A DNA stretch of 64,000 bases from NCEH01 sp040049195 (GTDB lineage Bacteria > Pseudomonadota > Alphaproteobacteria > Rhizobiales > Xanthobacteraceae): NCBI RefSeq assembly GCF_040049195.1, contig NZ_JBDZDL010000004.1; one strand, 5' to 3'. The first letter of the stretch is position 1. The number at the start of each line of letters is the position of its first letter. Shown in pieces: positions 17,112 through 24,487 of the stretch. Under the pieces are notes generated by a model. It was given only the letters and a program-made list of their open reading frames with translations, was not told the origin of the DNA and did no database searches. The position numbers and the translations under genes were made by a program.

Positions 17112-17987
17112 TCAGTTTGCGAGCACGATGCAGGCCCCGCCCGCCTTGTGCAGCCTGGCGCAGAGCGCGTTCGCTTCCGCTCGCGTCTGGGCCGGAAGCC
17201 GCACACGGTAGAACGGCCCGCGTCCGCGCCCCGGCACGCGGGTGCCGATGATCATGGGGGCCTTGTCGCCGATCTGCGCCGCGAAGCGCGTCGCCGCCCG
17301 GCCATAGGCGGCGAGCGCCACGCTCTTGGAGAAGGCGCCCGCCACCTGCACGCCCCAGGGCGCGAAATCCGGGCTTTCGTTCACCGCGGCGAGCGCCGGC
17401 TCGCCCTGGCGCAGGGAGGCGACCACCATGAGGCAGCTCTTGCCGTCATCGGACATGCCGTCCGCCGCCGGCTGTTCGCCGCGCTTCGCCGCCGCCCAAT
17501 CCTCGGCGCTGCGGCCGGTGATGAGGCGCACATACAGGCGCGTTTCCGATGGCAGGCCCGAGCGGCCGGCGAGGAAGGCCTCCACCCGGCCGGGGCCGGC
17601 ATTATAGGCCGCCGCCGCAAGGCCGAGATTGCCGAACCGGCGCTGAAGATCGGCCAGCAGGCTTGCCGCCGCCGGCAGCGCGGCCTCGGGATCGAACGGA
17701 TTCTTCAACCCGCGCTCGGCGGCGGTGCCGGGCATGAACTGGGCGATGCCCTGTGCGCCCTTGGAGCTGACCACATGGCTGCGGAACGAGCTTTCGCGCC
17801 AGATCAGCCGGGTGAGGAACGGGGTGGGCAGGGATTCCCGGCGCGCCGCATCCTCGATCAGGCGGCAGAGGGCCTGGTCCACGCTTTCGCCGCCCGCCGC
17901 CGCCGCCGATTGGACCCAGAGCGCAGCCGCGAGGCAGGCGAAAAACAAGGATCGCACCGCGCGGAAGACGGCGCGGGCGCGGGCCAT
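17112..17987 (-). CDS. Lytic transglycosylase with SPOR-like C-terminus
   Basis: 291 residues on the reverse strand inside the GTA cluster. It has a signal peptide (FFACLAAALWVQSAAAAGG), then an SLT catalytic domain with the active Glu at 65 in LIWRESSFRS, followed by GAQGIAQFMPGTA and AAAYNAGPGRVEAFL. The last 80 residues (GVQVAGAFSKSVALAAYGRA, YRVRLPAQTRAEANALC) look like a SPOR domain that binds septal peptidoglycan. It cuts glycan strands with anhydro-muropeptide release. It starts 1 bp after the S1 protease stop, so the two form an operon. It could be a host envelope enzyme or one recruited for particle release. Confidence 0.88.
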   Translation of the reverse strand: MARARAVFRAVRSLFFACLAAALWVQSAAAAGGESVDQALCRLIEDAARRESLPTPFLTRLIWRESSFRSHVVSSKGAQGIAQFMPGTAAERGLKNPFDPEAALPAAASLLADLQRRFGNLGLAAAAYNAGPGRVEAFLAGRSGLPSETRLYVRLITGRSAEDWAAAKRGEQPAADGMSDDGKSCLMVVASLRQGEPALAAVNESPDFAPWGVQVAGAFSKSVALAAYGRAATRFAAQIGDKAPMIIGTRVPGRGRGPFYRVRLPAQTRAEANALCARLHKAGGACIVLAN

Positions 17988-17988
17988 C

Positions 17989-18786
17989 TCAGCCCTTCAC
18001 CGGGCTGCCGAGGGCGCGCGCCGTGGAGGTGATCCAGTCGCGGTGCAGGCCCACCAGCGTCACCCCCGTGACGCCGCCGCAGCCGCGCGCGCCGTTGGGG
18101 CCGGTGGCCCAGCCGATGACCCCGGCCACCTCGCCCTCCTGGAAGGCGGGGCCGCCGCTGTCGCCCACGCAGCCGCCCGCGAGCCCGCTCTGCGGCGACA
18201 GGCGCGCCATGATGCCGCCCGTGGTGCCGATGGATGGCAGCAGGGCGGTGCGCAGCTTGCCCGCGCTCTTCTCCGCCCCGTCGGCGGTAACGCCGAAGCC
18301 GGCGATAAGGAAGAACGCGCCGCGGGGCGGCAGCCCGCCGCTGGCGATCCGCACCGGGCTGAAGCGCTCCGGCAGCGGCTCGGACAGCTTCACCAAGGCG
18401 AGGTCCGGCGTCGGCCGGCGGGTGCGGAACTGCTCGCCGTTGAAGGCGGGATGGACCGCGATGCGCAGCGCCGGCACCAGGCGCGGCGTGCCCTCGCCGA
18501 TCAGCGCCACGGCATAGTCCCCGGCCGGCTGCACGCAATGGGCGGCCGTGAGCACCAGATCCTGCGCCACCACGCTGCCGGTGCAAGAGGCGCCGCGCGT
18601 CGAGACGATCAGCACCGTGTGCGCGGCGATGTCCTGCGGCGCGGCCTCGCCGCCGACAATGGCGTGCACCGGAAGCGCGCCGAGGCTCAGCACGCCCGCG
18701 AGCAGGCCGGCGAGCAGCCCAGACCCGCGCCGTCTGCGATTGCGGCGGGCGGGGGCGGGCAAGGGATCTGTCGCGTCAAGGGTCAT
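17989..18786 (-). CDS. Secreted trypsin-like serine protease (S1A)
   Basis: 265 residues. A basic N-terminus and signal peptide (LLAGLLAGVLSLGALPVHA) lead directly to IVGGE, the typical mature trypsin N-terminus. The triad is present: H83 in TAAHC, Asp in PDLALVKL, and Ser in GDSGGPAF. Several Cys residues could form the usual disulfides. It should be periplasmic or secreted. It is the first gene of a two-gene reverse operon with the lytic transglycosylase, placed between capsid and head-tail connector genes. Such S1A proteases are uncommon near phage-like genes. Confidence 0.88.
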   Translation of the reverse strand: MTLDATDPLPAPARRNRRRRGSGLLAGLLAGVLSLGALPVHAIVGGEAAPQDIAAHTVLIVSTRGASCTGSVVAQDLVLTAAHCVQPAGDYAVALIGEGTPRLVPALRIAVHPAFNGEQFRTRRPTPDLALVKLSEPLPERFSPVRIASGGLPPRGAFFLIAGFGVTADGAEKSAGKLRTALLPSIGTTGGIMARLSPQSGLAGGCVGDSGGPAFQEGEVAGVIGWATGPNGARGCGGVTGVTLVGLHRDWITSTARALGSPVKG

Positions 18787-18865
18787 GGCCCGTTTCTGCC
18801 GGCCCGGCGGGCCGTTCGTCAATGCGGCGCGGCGCGCCGCTTTGTTTCTTTCAGCGGAGAGTCCC

Positions 18866-19429
18866 ATGTGTGAACGCATCGACGGGCCATCGGCCGAGCC
18901 CCTCGCGCTCGCCGAGGCCAAGGCCTTCCTGCGCATCGACAGCGATGCCGAGGACGCGGTGGTGGCCGCGCTGATCGCCGCCGCCCGGCAATGGGTGGAG
19001 AGCGAGACCCGCCACATCCTGCTGCACCAGACCTGGCGTCTCACCCGCGATGCCTGGCCGCCGAGCGGCCTGATCGCGGTGCCGCTCGCCCCGGTGCGCG
19101 CGGTGCTGGCCGCCCGGATGGTCGCCGAGGATGGCACGACGCAAGATCTTCCGCTCGATCTGTTCACCCTCGCCGGCGCGCGCCTGCCGCCGCTGATCGC
19201 GGTGGACCTCACCCGCGCCCCGGCGCCGACGCGGCGGCTCGGCGGCATCGTGCTGGAGCTTCAGATGGGCCACGGCGCGGCGCCCGAGGAGGTGCCGGCG
19301 GATCTGCTCCAGGGGGTGCGCCAGCTGGTTGCGTTCCTGCACGCCCATCGCGACGAGCCGGGCGACCAGAGTCGCATGCCCGACAGCATCCTGGCGCTGC
19401 TGCGCCCCTATCGTTCGGTGCGGCTGTGA
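18866..19429 (+). CDS. GTA head-tail connector/adaptor (g6)
   Basis: 187 residues, gp6-like connector. The N-terminus PLALAEAKAFLRIDSDAEDA followed by VVAALIAAARQWVESETR is typical of HK97 gp6-like adaptors, a helical bundle that sits below the portal. An in-frame extension upstream exists but lacks a good start; the ATG at 18866 follows AGCGGAGAGTCCC. It begins a tightly overlapping run of connector genes and is separated from the capsid gene by the reverse-strand protease operon. Confidence 0.86.
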   Translation: MCERIDGPSAEPLALAEAKAFLRIDSDAEDAVVAALIAAARQWVESETRHILLHQTWRLTRDAWPPSGLIAVPLAPVRAVLAARMVAEDGTTQDLPLDLFTLAGARLPPLIAVDLTRAPAPTRRLGGIVLELQMGHGAAPEEVPADLLQGVRQLVAFLHAHRDEPGDQSRMPDSILALLRPYRSVRL

Positions 19430-19749
19430 GCGGCGCCGGAGATCTGCGCCACCGCCTCGTCCATGAGACGGCGGTGAGCCTGCCCGACGGCGCGGGCGGG
19501 GCGAGCACCACCTTCCTCGCCGTGGACCAGCTCTGGGGGCGCATCGAGAGCCCGGCCGGCGATCCGACGCTGAGCGCCGAGCGGCGCCTGGCGACCCTCA
19601 TCCATCGCATCACCGTGCGGGCGCCCAACACGCTGTCGCGCGGCGACCGGCTGACGCTGGGCGCGCGCGTCTTCGCCGTGGAGGCGCTGAGCGATCCCGA
19701 TGGGCGCGGGCGCTTCACGCGCTGCCTGTGCCGGGAGGAGCAGACATGA
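19426..19749 (+). CDS. GTA head closure/stopper protein (g7)
   Basis: 107 residues from a GTG that overlaps the g6 stop (GTGA). The pattern GDLRHRLVHETAVSLPDGAG, then DQLWGRIESPAG and LTLGARVFAVEALSDPDGRGR, fits the phage head-tail joining family (SPP1 gp16-like), a small beta-barrel that plugs the portal channel after packaging. The C-terminus is short and polar. Confidence 0.8.
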   Translation: MSGAGDLRHRLVHETAVSLPDGAGGASTTFLAVDQLWGRIESPAGDPTLSAERRLATLIHRITVRAPNTLSRGDRLTLGARVFAVEALSDPDGRGRFTRCLCREEQT

Positions 19750-20030
19750 GCAATCCCGTTTCCGGCCTCGACGGACTTGCCCGCCGGCTCGCCGCTGAAT
19801 TTGCCCCGCGCCTCGCCCAACAGGCGGTGGACGGGGCCGCACGCGATCTCGCCACCCGCCTTGCCCCCGCGCTCGGCCGGCCGGCCGACATCCGCGCGCA
19901 AGGACAAGCGCGCCTCGTCGGCACGGACGATCCGGCCGCTGTGGCGCGCGAGACCGGCACGCTGGCGCGGCCGGCGGACCCCTGGCTCGCGCCCGTCCTC
20001 GCCGAACTGCGCCGGAGCGTGACCGCATGA
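19746..20030 (+). CDS. Small connector-region protein, possibly gp10-like
   Basis: 94 residues, MSNPVSGLDGLARRLAAEF onwards, ATGA overlap with g7 and another with the next gene. It is mostly Ala/Arg/Leu helical with RPADPWLAPVLAELRRSV at the end. The position between stopper and terminator, and the helical character, suggest an HK97 gp10-like or tail-completion protein, but the match is weak. It is an extra gene relative to the g1-g15 scheme I know for R. capsulatus. Confidence 0.6.
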   Translation: MSNPVSGLDGLARRLAAEFAPRLAQQAVDGAARDLATRLAPALGRPADIRAQGQARLVGTDDPAAVARETGTLARPADPWLAPVLAELRRSVTA

Positions 20031-20446
20031 GCGTGCCCCTCACCAGCCCCGCTTTGGCCCTGCGCACCGCCATCCGCACGCGCCTCTCGGCCGATGGCCC
20101 GCTGCTCGCCTTGCTGGGCGGGCCGCGGGTCTATGACCTGCCCCCGCCGGACGCCGCCTTTCCCTTCCTCACGCTCGGGGAAGCGGTGGTGGCCGATTGG
20201 TCCACCGCCACCGAGGCCGGCACCGAGCAGAGCCTGACCTTGCACGCCTGGTCGCGCGAGAGCGGGCGGGCGGAAGCCTTCGTGCTCGCCGCCGCCGTGC
20301 AATCGGCGCTGCACGACGTGCCGCTCGCGCTCGCCGGCCACCGCCTCGCCAATCTGCGCGCCACCACCGCCGAGGTGCGGCGCGACGAGGACGGGCGGAC
20401 CTTCCACGCCCTGGTGCGCTTTCGCGCCGTCACCGAACCTGTTTGA
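20027..20446 (+). CDS. GTA tail terminator, DUF3168 (g8)
   Basis: 139 residues with the DUF3168 pattern: helical start SPALALRTAIRTRL, then GPRVYDLPPPDAAFPFLTLG, LTLHAWSRESGRAEA and HALVRFRAVTEP. The family forms the ring that ends tail-tube polymerisation and contacts the head. The start overlaps the preceding stop (ATGA). Length is normal for the family. Confidence 0.88.
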   Translation: MSVPLTSPALALRTAIRTRLSADGPLLALLGGPRVYDLPPPDAAFPFLTLGEAVVADWSTATEAGTEQSLTLHAWSRESGRAEAFVLAAAVQSALHDVPLALAGHRLANLRATTAEVRRDEDGRTFHALVRFRAVTEPV

Positions 20447-20456
20447 GGAGATCCCC

Positions 20457-20864
20457 ATGGCCGCGCAGAAGGGCAAGGACCTGCTGCTGAAGATGCACGA
20501 CGGCACCAGCTACGTCACCGTGGCGGGGCTGCGCTCGCGCACGCTCGCCTTCAATGCGCAGAGCGTCGATGTCACCCATTCCGATTCCGCCGGGCGCTGG
20601 CGCGAATTGCTGGCCGGCGCCGGTGTGAAGCGCGCCAGCATCGCCGGCAGCGGCGTGTTCAAGGACGCCGCCTCCGATGCCTTGGTGCGTGCCGCCTTCT
20701 TCGACGGGACGCTGCGCGACTGCCAGGTGCTGATCCCCGATTTCGGCATCGTCTCCGGCCCGTTCCAGGTAACCGCGCTGGAGGTGGCCGCCGAGCACGA
20801 CCGCGAGGTGACCTTCGACCTGACGCTGGAGAGCGCGGGGGAAATCACCTTCGCCGCCCTGTGA
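20457..20864 (+). CDS. GTA major tail (tube) protein (g9)
   Basis: 135 residues. It begins MAAQKGKDLLLKMHDG and contains TVAGLRSRTLAFNAQSVDVT and the Asp-rich HDREVTFDLTLESAGEIT typical of the phage major tail protein family TP901-1/GTA type. It polymerises into the tail tube through which DNA passes. A strong GAGGAGATCCCC site precedes the ATG. Palindromic repeat copy 2 lies just after the stop. Confidence 0.92.
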   Translation: MAAQKGKDLLLKMHDGTSYVTVAGLRSRTLAFNAQSVDVTHSDSAGRWRELLAGAGVKRASIAGSGVFKDAASDALVRAAFFDGTLRDCQVLIPDFGIVSGPFQVTALEVAAEHDREVTFDLTLESAGEITFAAL

Positions 20865-20884
20865 GGCGCCTTCCCTCGTTCCGC

Positions 20885-20926
20885 CCCCTCTCCCGCTTGC
20901 GGGGGAGGGCTGGGGAGGGGGCCATT
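20885..20926 (+). repeat. Palindromic intergenic repeat, copy 2
   Basis: CCCCTCTCCCGC-TTGC-GGGGGAGGG hairpin with a CTGGGGAGGGGG tail, between the tail tube gene and g10. Same orientation as copies 1 and 4. Confidence 0.7.
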
Positions 20927-20955
20927 GCCCGCCCCAAATCCATGAGGAGATCCAG

Positions 20956-21300
20956 ATGCCCAACGCCCATCGCGGCGAGATCGAGGCCGTGCTCGATGGT
21001 CGGCCGCGCACCCTGGTGCTGACGCTCGGCGCGCTTGCGGAACTCGAACAGGCGTTCGGCGCCAGCGACCTCGTCGCGCTCGCCGAGCGGTTCGAGACCG
21101 GCCGCCTGACGGCGCGCGACGCGGCGCGCGTCATCGCCGCCGGCCTGCGCGGCGCGGGCGAAAACGTGAGCGACGCGGAGGTGGCGCTCCTGCGGGCGGA
21201 GGAGGGGGCGGTCGGCTATGCCCGCATCGTCGCGCGCCTGCTCTCCGCCACGTTCGCAGGCGCCCCAGATACCCGCCCTCAGCCGCCGCAGACGGCCTGA
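20956..21300 (+). CDS. GTA tail assembly chaperone-like protein (g10)
   Basis: 114 residues of the GTA_gp10 type: HRGEIEAVLDGRPRTLVLTL, then LAELEQAFGASDLVAL and the GRLTARDAARVIAAGLRGAG block. In tailed phages a protein in this position chaperones the tape measure together with the next small gene. The last residues are Pro/Gln-rich. It has a GAGGAGATCC site upstream. Confidence 0.88.
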   Translation: MPNAHRGEIEAVLDGRPRTLVLTLGALAELEQAFGASDLVALAERFETGRLTARDAARVIAAGLRGAGENVSDAEVALLRAEEGAVGYARIVARLLSATFAGAPDTRPQPPQTA

Positions 21301-21335
21301 GCGCGCCCGCGCGGCCCTTCCCCTGGGAGGAGGCC

Positions 21336-21500
21336 ATGCGGGCCGGGCTCGGGCTTCTGCGGCTGCCCCCGGACCAGTTCTGGCGCATGACGCCGCGCGA
21401 GCTTGCCGCCGCGCTTTCCGCCTTCGGGCCGGGGCCCCGCGCCGGCCTCGGCCGCGCGGATCTGGCTGATCTTATGCGCCGCTTTCCCGATACCCCTTGA
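21336..21500 (+). CDS. Small GTA tail chaperone partner (g10.1, rcc01693 type)
   Basis: 54 residues from ATG 21336; the protein reads MRAGLGLLRLPPDQFWRMTP, then RELAAALSAFGP and ends LMRRFPDTP. This matches the short phage tail assembly chaperone that follows g10 in RcGTA-like clusters. The codons just upstream encode PFPWEEA in frame, which homologues often include, but no ATG, GTG or TTG was found there, so the N-terminus may be longer through an unusual start. The AGGAGG site is only 2 bp from the ATG, which also makes the start uncertain. It ends 13 bp before the tape measure gene. Confidence 0.75.
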   Translation: MRAGLGLLRLPPDQFWRMTPRELAAALSAFGPGPRAGLGRADLADLMRRFPDTP

Positions 21501-21513
21501 GCAGGAGAACCCC

Positions 21514-22089
21514 ATGACCCCCGTCGATGGCATTTCGGTCAAGGTCGATGCCGACACGCGCCCGTTCCGCGACGCCTTGGCCGATAGCGAGCGCCTCGCG
21601 CGGGGCTTCGCCTCCACCTTGACCGGCGCCTTCACCGGCATCGCCGTGAAGGGCAAGGACGTGGGCGACGTGGTGGAGACCATCGGCGCGCGGCTCTCCA
21701 GCCTGGCGCTGAACCTCGCCCTGAAGCCGGTGGAGCAGGGGGTCGCGGGGGTGTTCTCCAGCATATTGGGCGGCAATGCCTTTGCCGGTGGCGGCGTGAT
21801 CGCCGACGGCGCGGTCCGGCCTTTCGCCAAGGGCGGCGTGGTGGCCGCCCCGACCTATTTTCCCCTTGGCGCGGGCGCGGGCCTGATGGGCGAGCGCGGC
21901 GCCGAAGCCATCCTGCCGCTGGCGCGCGGTGCCGACGGATCGCTCGGCGTGCGCACGCAGGACGGCACGGCGCGCCCTTCCGTGACGGTGAACGTCAGCA
22001 CGCCCGACGTGGCGAGCTTCCGCCGCTCGGATGCCTATCTTTCCGGCCTCGTGGCGCGGGCGGTGGCGCGGGCGCAGCGCGGCGCCTGA
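21514..22089 (+). CDS. GTA tail tape measure protein (g11)
   Basis: 191 residues, far shorter than prophage tape measures and in line with the short GTA tail. It begins MTPVDGISVKVDADTRPFRD, has a helical centre, a Gly-rich turn region (GGGVIADGAVRPFAKGGVVA) and the conserved FPLGAGAGLMGERGAEAILP near the end. It sets tail length. GCAGGAGAACCCC gives a good ribosome binding site. Confidence 0.9.
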   Translation: MTPVDGISVKVDADTRPFRDALADSERLARGFASTLTGAFTGIAVKGKDVGDVVETIGARLSSLALNLALKPVEQGVAGVFSSILGGNAFAGGGVIADGAVRPFAKGGVVAAPTYFPLGAGAGLMGERGAEAILPLARGADGSLGVRTQDGTARPSVTVNVSTPDVASFRRSDAYLSGLVARAVARAQRGA

Positions 22090-22117
22090 CCCCTCGCTCC
22101 GGCCTCGCCGGCGGGTC

Positions 22118-22459
22118 TCAGCGCGCCGGCTTCCACGGGTCGACGGCGGGGCCGGAATTGCCGCTCGTGGTGGTGCTGCTGCTGCCGGGATTGGGCGCAT
22201 TTCCCGCCGTGTTGCCAGAACCGGCATCCATGCGCACCGCGCCGCCCACTTTGATGCAGGTGTCGGAGCCCGGCGCCCGCTGGAACCCCGCGCCGAATTG
22301 CGCGCACGGATTGGCGCCGGCCTTCACGGTGTCGCCGGCCAGGGCGCTGCCGGCGCCCGACAGGCCGAGAAGCGCCGCCAGGGCCAACCGGCCACGCAGC
22401 GTGCGCGTGGCCGCGCCGGCGCGGCGCGCGGGGGAGGGAATGGCGAAAAGAACACCCAT
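22118..22459 (-). CDS. Secreted mini-protein carrying a porin N-terminal signature
   Basis: 113 residues on the reverse strand. It has a signal peptide (LALAALLGLSGAGSALA). The mature start, CAQFGAGFQRAPGSDTCIKV followed by GGAVRMDAG, closely resembles the conserved N-terminus of alphaproteobacterial porins (Porin_2 type, CxxYGxGFxxxPGTDTCxKxGG). After that only a Ser/Thr/Asn/Gly tail remains, ending DPWKPAR. It cannot form a beta-barrel by itself. It may be a worn-down porin, a decoy, or a small secreted protein built on the same two-Cys loop. It separates tape measure and baseplate genes of the GTA. Confidence 0.72.
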   Translation of the reverse strand: MGVLFAIPSPARRAGAATRTLRGRLALAALLGLSGAGSALAGDTVKAGANPCAQFGAGFQRAPGSDTCIKVGGAVRMDAGSGNTAGNAPNPGSSSTTTSGNSGPAVDPWKPAR

Positions 22460-22973
22460 GGCATCCTCGTGACGCGGCCCGCAAAGGCGATAGGGGAACG
22501 TCCCCGCGCGCAGTTTAGACCCATAGATCGTGGCGCGTCCAAGGCAATGCCGTCATCGGGCCACGGGCATCCGAAGCCGTTTCGTCCAAAAGGCGCGCGC
22601 TCCTCGTGACATCCGGCAGGCGGCCACGACATGCGGCAGGCGGCCACGGAAAGCACCGGACGAGCTTTGCCCTATCGTTAGGAGTGCGGGCGAGCGTCCG
22701 CCAAAGCGAAACGTTCGCGCTTCATGTGCTGCATCGCCGTTTCAAACGCGGCGGCTAAAGCCAGCGCATTCCAGGCGCACATACCCCGGAACACGGGCTT
22801 GCCGACGGACCGGGATCTCACGGCGGCGGAATCCCACTGCGGCGCGATCTCTCGGTGAGAGAGGCTGTCCGCCGTTGGGCGCGGCGGTCGCAGATGCGAC
22901 CGGCCGGGCGATCCGGCCGGATATCTTCGTGCCTCCGCCGCAGCGGAGGCCGGTGCGCTTCGGCCGTGTGGCC
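22460..22973. other. Non-coding stretch between porin-like and histone-like genes
   Basis: No supportable gene. It contains a 20-bp tandem duplication (22609-22648) and two strong hairpins downstream of the histone-like gene: CCGGCCGG-GCGAT-CCGGCCGG (22900-22920) and GCCTCCGC-CGCA-GCGGAGGC (22931-22950). Neither is followed by a T-run on the reverse strand, so they are at best Rho-type or RNA-stabilising structures. The long forward reading frames across 22530-23922 are mirror images of the repeat-rich histone-like gene. Confidence 0.5.
22609..22648 (+). repeat. Short tandem repeat, two 20-bp units
   Basis: Units 22609-22628 and 22629-22648 differ at one base (ACATCCGGC versus ACATGCGGC, then AGGCGGCCACG). 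No gene overlaps. Function unknown. Confidence 0.6.
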
Positions 22974-23729
22974 TCAGCTCTTCTTGGCGGGCGCCTTTGC
23001 CTTGGGAGCGGCCTTGGCGGGAGCCTTGGCCGGCGCCTTTGGCGCGGGTGCGGCGGCCTTCTTCGCGGCGGCGGACTTGTCCGCGGCAGCCTTGATCGCG
23101 GCGACCTTGCTGACCGTGCTGGCCTTGGCCGGGGCCTTCGCCGTGGCCGCCTTGGGCGCCGACGCCGGAGCGGCTTCCGCCTTCACGGCTGCGGCCTTCG
23201 GCGCAGCAGCCTTGGGCGCAGAAGCCTTGGGCGCGGCGGCCTTTGCGGCCGCGGGCTTGGCTGCCGGCTTCTTCGCCGCGGGCTTCTTGGCCGCAGGCTT
23301 TTCGGCAGGGGCTTCGACGGCGGGAGCCGGGGCGGCCTTCGCCTTTGCGGCGGGCTTGGCCGCAGGCTTCGCCGCCGGCTTGGACTTGGTCTCCGGCGCC
23401 TTCGCTGCGGCTTTGGGTGCGGCAGCCTTCGGTGCAGCGGCCTTCGGCGCGGCAGCCTTGGCGGCCGGCTTCTTGGCGGGCGCCGCTTCTGCCGCGGGCT
23501 TCGCCGCCGGTTTGGCAGCGGCCTTCGGGGCTGCGGCCTTCGCAGGCGCCGGCTTTGCGGCGGGCTTCGCCGCAGCGGTTTTCGGAGCTGCTGCTTTCGG
23601 GGCTGCGGGCTTCGCAGCGGCGGACTTCACAGCAGGGGACTTCGGTGCTGCCGCGGGCTTCGCTGCGGCGGGTTCCGGCGCTTTCGCCGGGGCGGCGGCG
23701 GCGGGCTTTTTCGCGGTCTTCGTGGCCAT
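22974..23729 (-). CDS. Histone H1-like Lys/Ala/Pro-rich protein
   Basis: 251 residues composed almost only of Ala, Lys and Pro, with PKAAAPKAAA, AKPAAKPAA and KKPAAK repeats from start to end and KAKAPAKKS at the C-terminus. There is no signal peptide. The composition matches histone H1-like or PhaF-like nucleoid-binding proteins, which compact DNA through unstructured basic tails. It lies on the reverse strand between GTA tape measure and DUF2460 genes, divergent from the latter with 108 bp between starts. It could influence DNA available for packaging, but that is inference; such genes also occur as ordinary host genes. Confidence 0.8.
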   Translation of the reverse strand: MATKTAKKPAAAAPAKAPEPAAAKPAAAPKSPAVKSAAAKPAAPKAAAPKTAAAKPAAKPAPAKAAAPKAAAKPAAKPAAEAAPAKKPAAKAAAPKAAAPKAAAPKAAAKAPETKSKPAAKPAAKPAAKAKAAPAPAVEAPAEKPAAKKPAAKKPAAKPAAAKAAAPKASAPKAAAPKAAAVKAEAAPASAPKAATAKAPAKASTVSKVAAIKAAADKSAAAKKAAAPAPKAPAKAPAKAAPKAKAPAKKS

Positions 23730-23837
23730 GCTTCGGCTCCATCCTCAACGAGGAGTTGGAAGTCAAAGCTTCCCACTAATCTATGTCAAGACGCTGGATA
23801 CTGAAAACACCTCAGAATTGGGAGGTTTTGAAACAAT

Positions 23838-24476
23838 ATGGCATCCTTTCATGAGGTTTTGTTCCCGCTGGACGTCGCCTTGGGCGCCTCCGGCGGTCCC
23901 GAGCGGGTCACGCAGGTGGTGACCACCGCCTCGGGACGCGAAGAGCGCAACGCCCGTTCCGCTGATTCGCGACGCCGTTTCGATGCCGGTTACGGCGTAA
24001 AAACCCTCGCCGCCCTGCACGATGTTCTGGCGTTTTTCGAAGAGCGGCGCGGACGTCTTTACGGCTTCCGCTGGCGCGACCGGCTGGACCAGTTCTCGTG
24101 CCCTCCGGGCACCGCGATTTCGCCGCTCGATCAGACCCTCGGCACCGGCGACGGGGCGCGCTCCGCCTTCGCGCTGACCAAGACCTACGGCGTCCTCCAC
24201 GCCCCCTATGCGCGGGCCATCGCCAAGCCGGTTTCGGGGACCGTGCGGGTCGCCGTCGGCGGCATCGAGCAGGCGGAGGGAATTGCCTTTGGCTGCGACC
24301 CTGCGAGCGGTCTCGTGACCTTCCTGCCGGGGCATGTTCCCCCGCTCGGCGCGCGGGTCAGCGCGGGCTTCCAGTTCGACGTGCCGGTGCGCTTCGACAC
24401 CGATTTTCTCGAGGTCAATCTGACCGCCTTCGCCGCCGGGGAAATCCCCCGCATTCCGGTGATCGAAATCCGCTGA
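23838..24476 (+). CDS. GTA distal tail protein, DUF2460 (g12)
   Basis: 212 residues. Conserved DUF2460 segments are FHEVLFPLDVALGASGGPER near the start, GREERNARSADSRRRFDAGY, then FFEERRGRLYGFRWRDRLD, and the C-terminal RFDTDFLEVNL. It forms the ring joining tail tube to baseplate. TGGGAGG precedes the ATG. Because it is divergent from the histone-like gene, it may have its own promoter in 23730-23837. Confidence 0.93.
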   Translation: MASFHEVLFPLDVALGASGGPERVTQVVTTASGREERNARSADSRRRFDAGYGVKTLAALHDVLAFFEERRGRLYGFRWRDRLDQFSCPPGTAISPLDQTLGTGDGARSAFALTKTYGVLHAPYARAIAKPVSGTVRVAVGGIEQAEGIAFGCDPASGLVTFLPGHVPPLGARVSAGFQFDVPVRFDTDFLEVNLTAFAAGEIPRIPVIEIR

Positions 24477-24487
24477 GAGGAGCCGAC

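Noticed and set aside
22530..23922. Forward frames with Gly/Leu/Ala repeats
   Set aside because: They are mirror translations of the Lys/Ala/Pro repeats of the histone-like gene; no ribosome binding site or domain.
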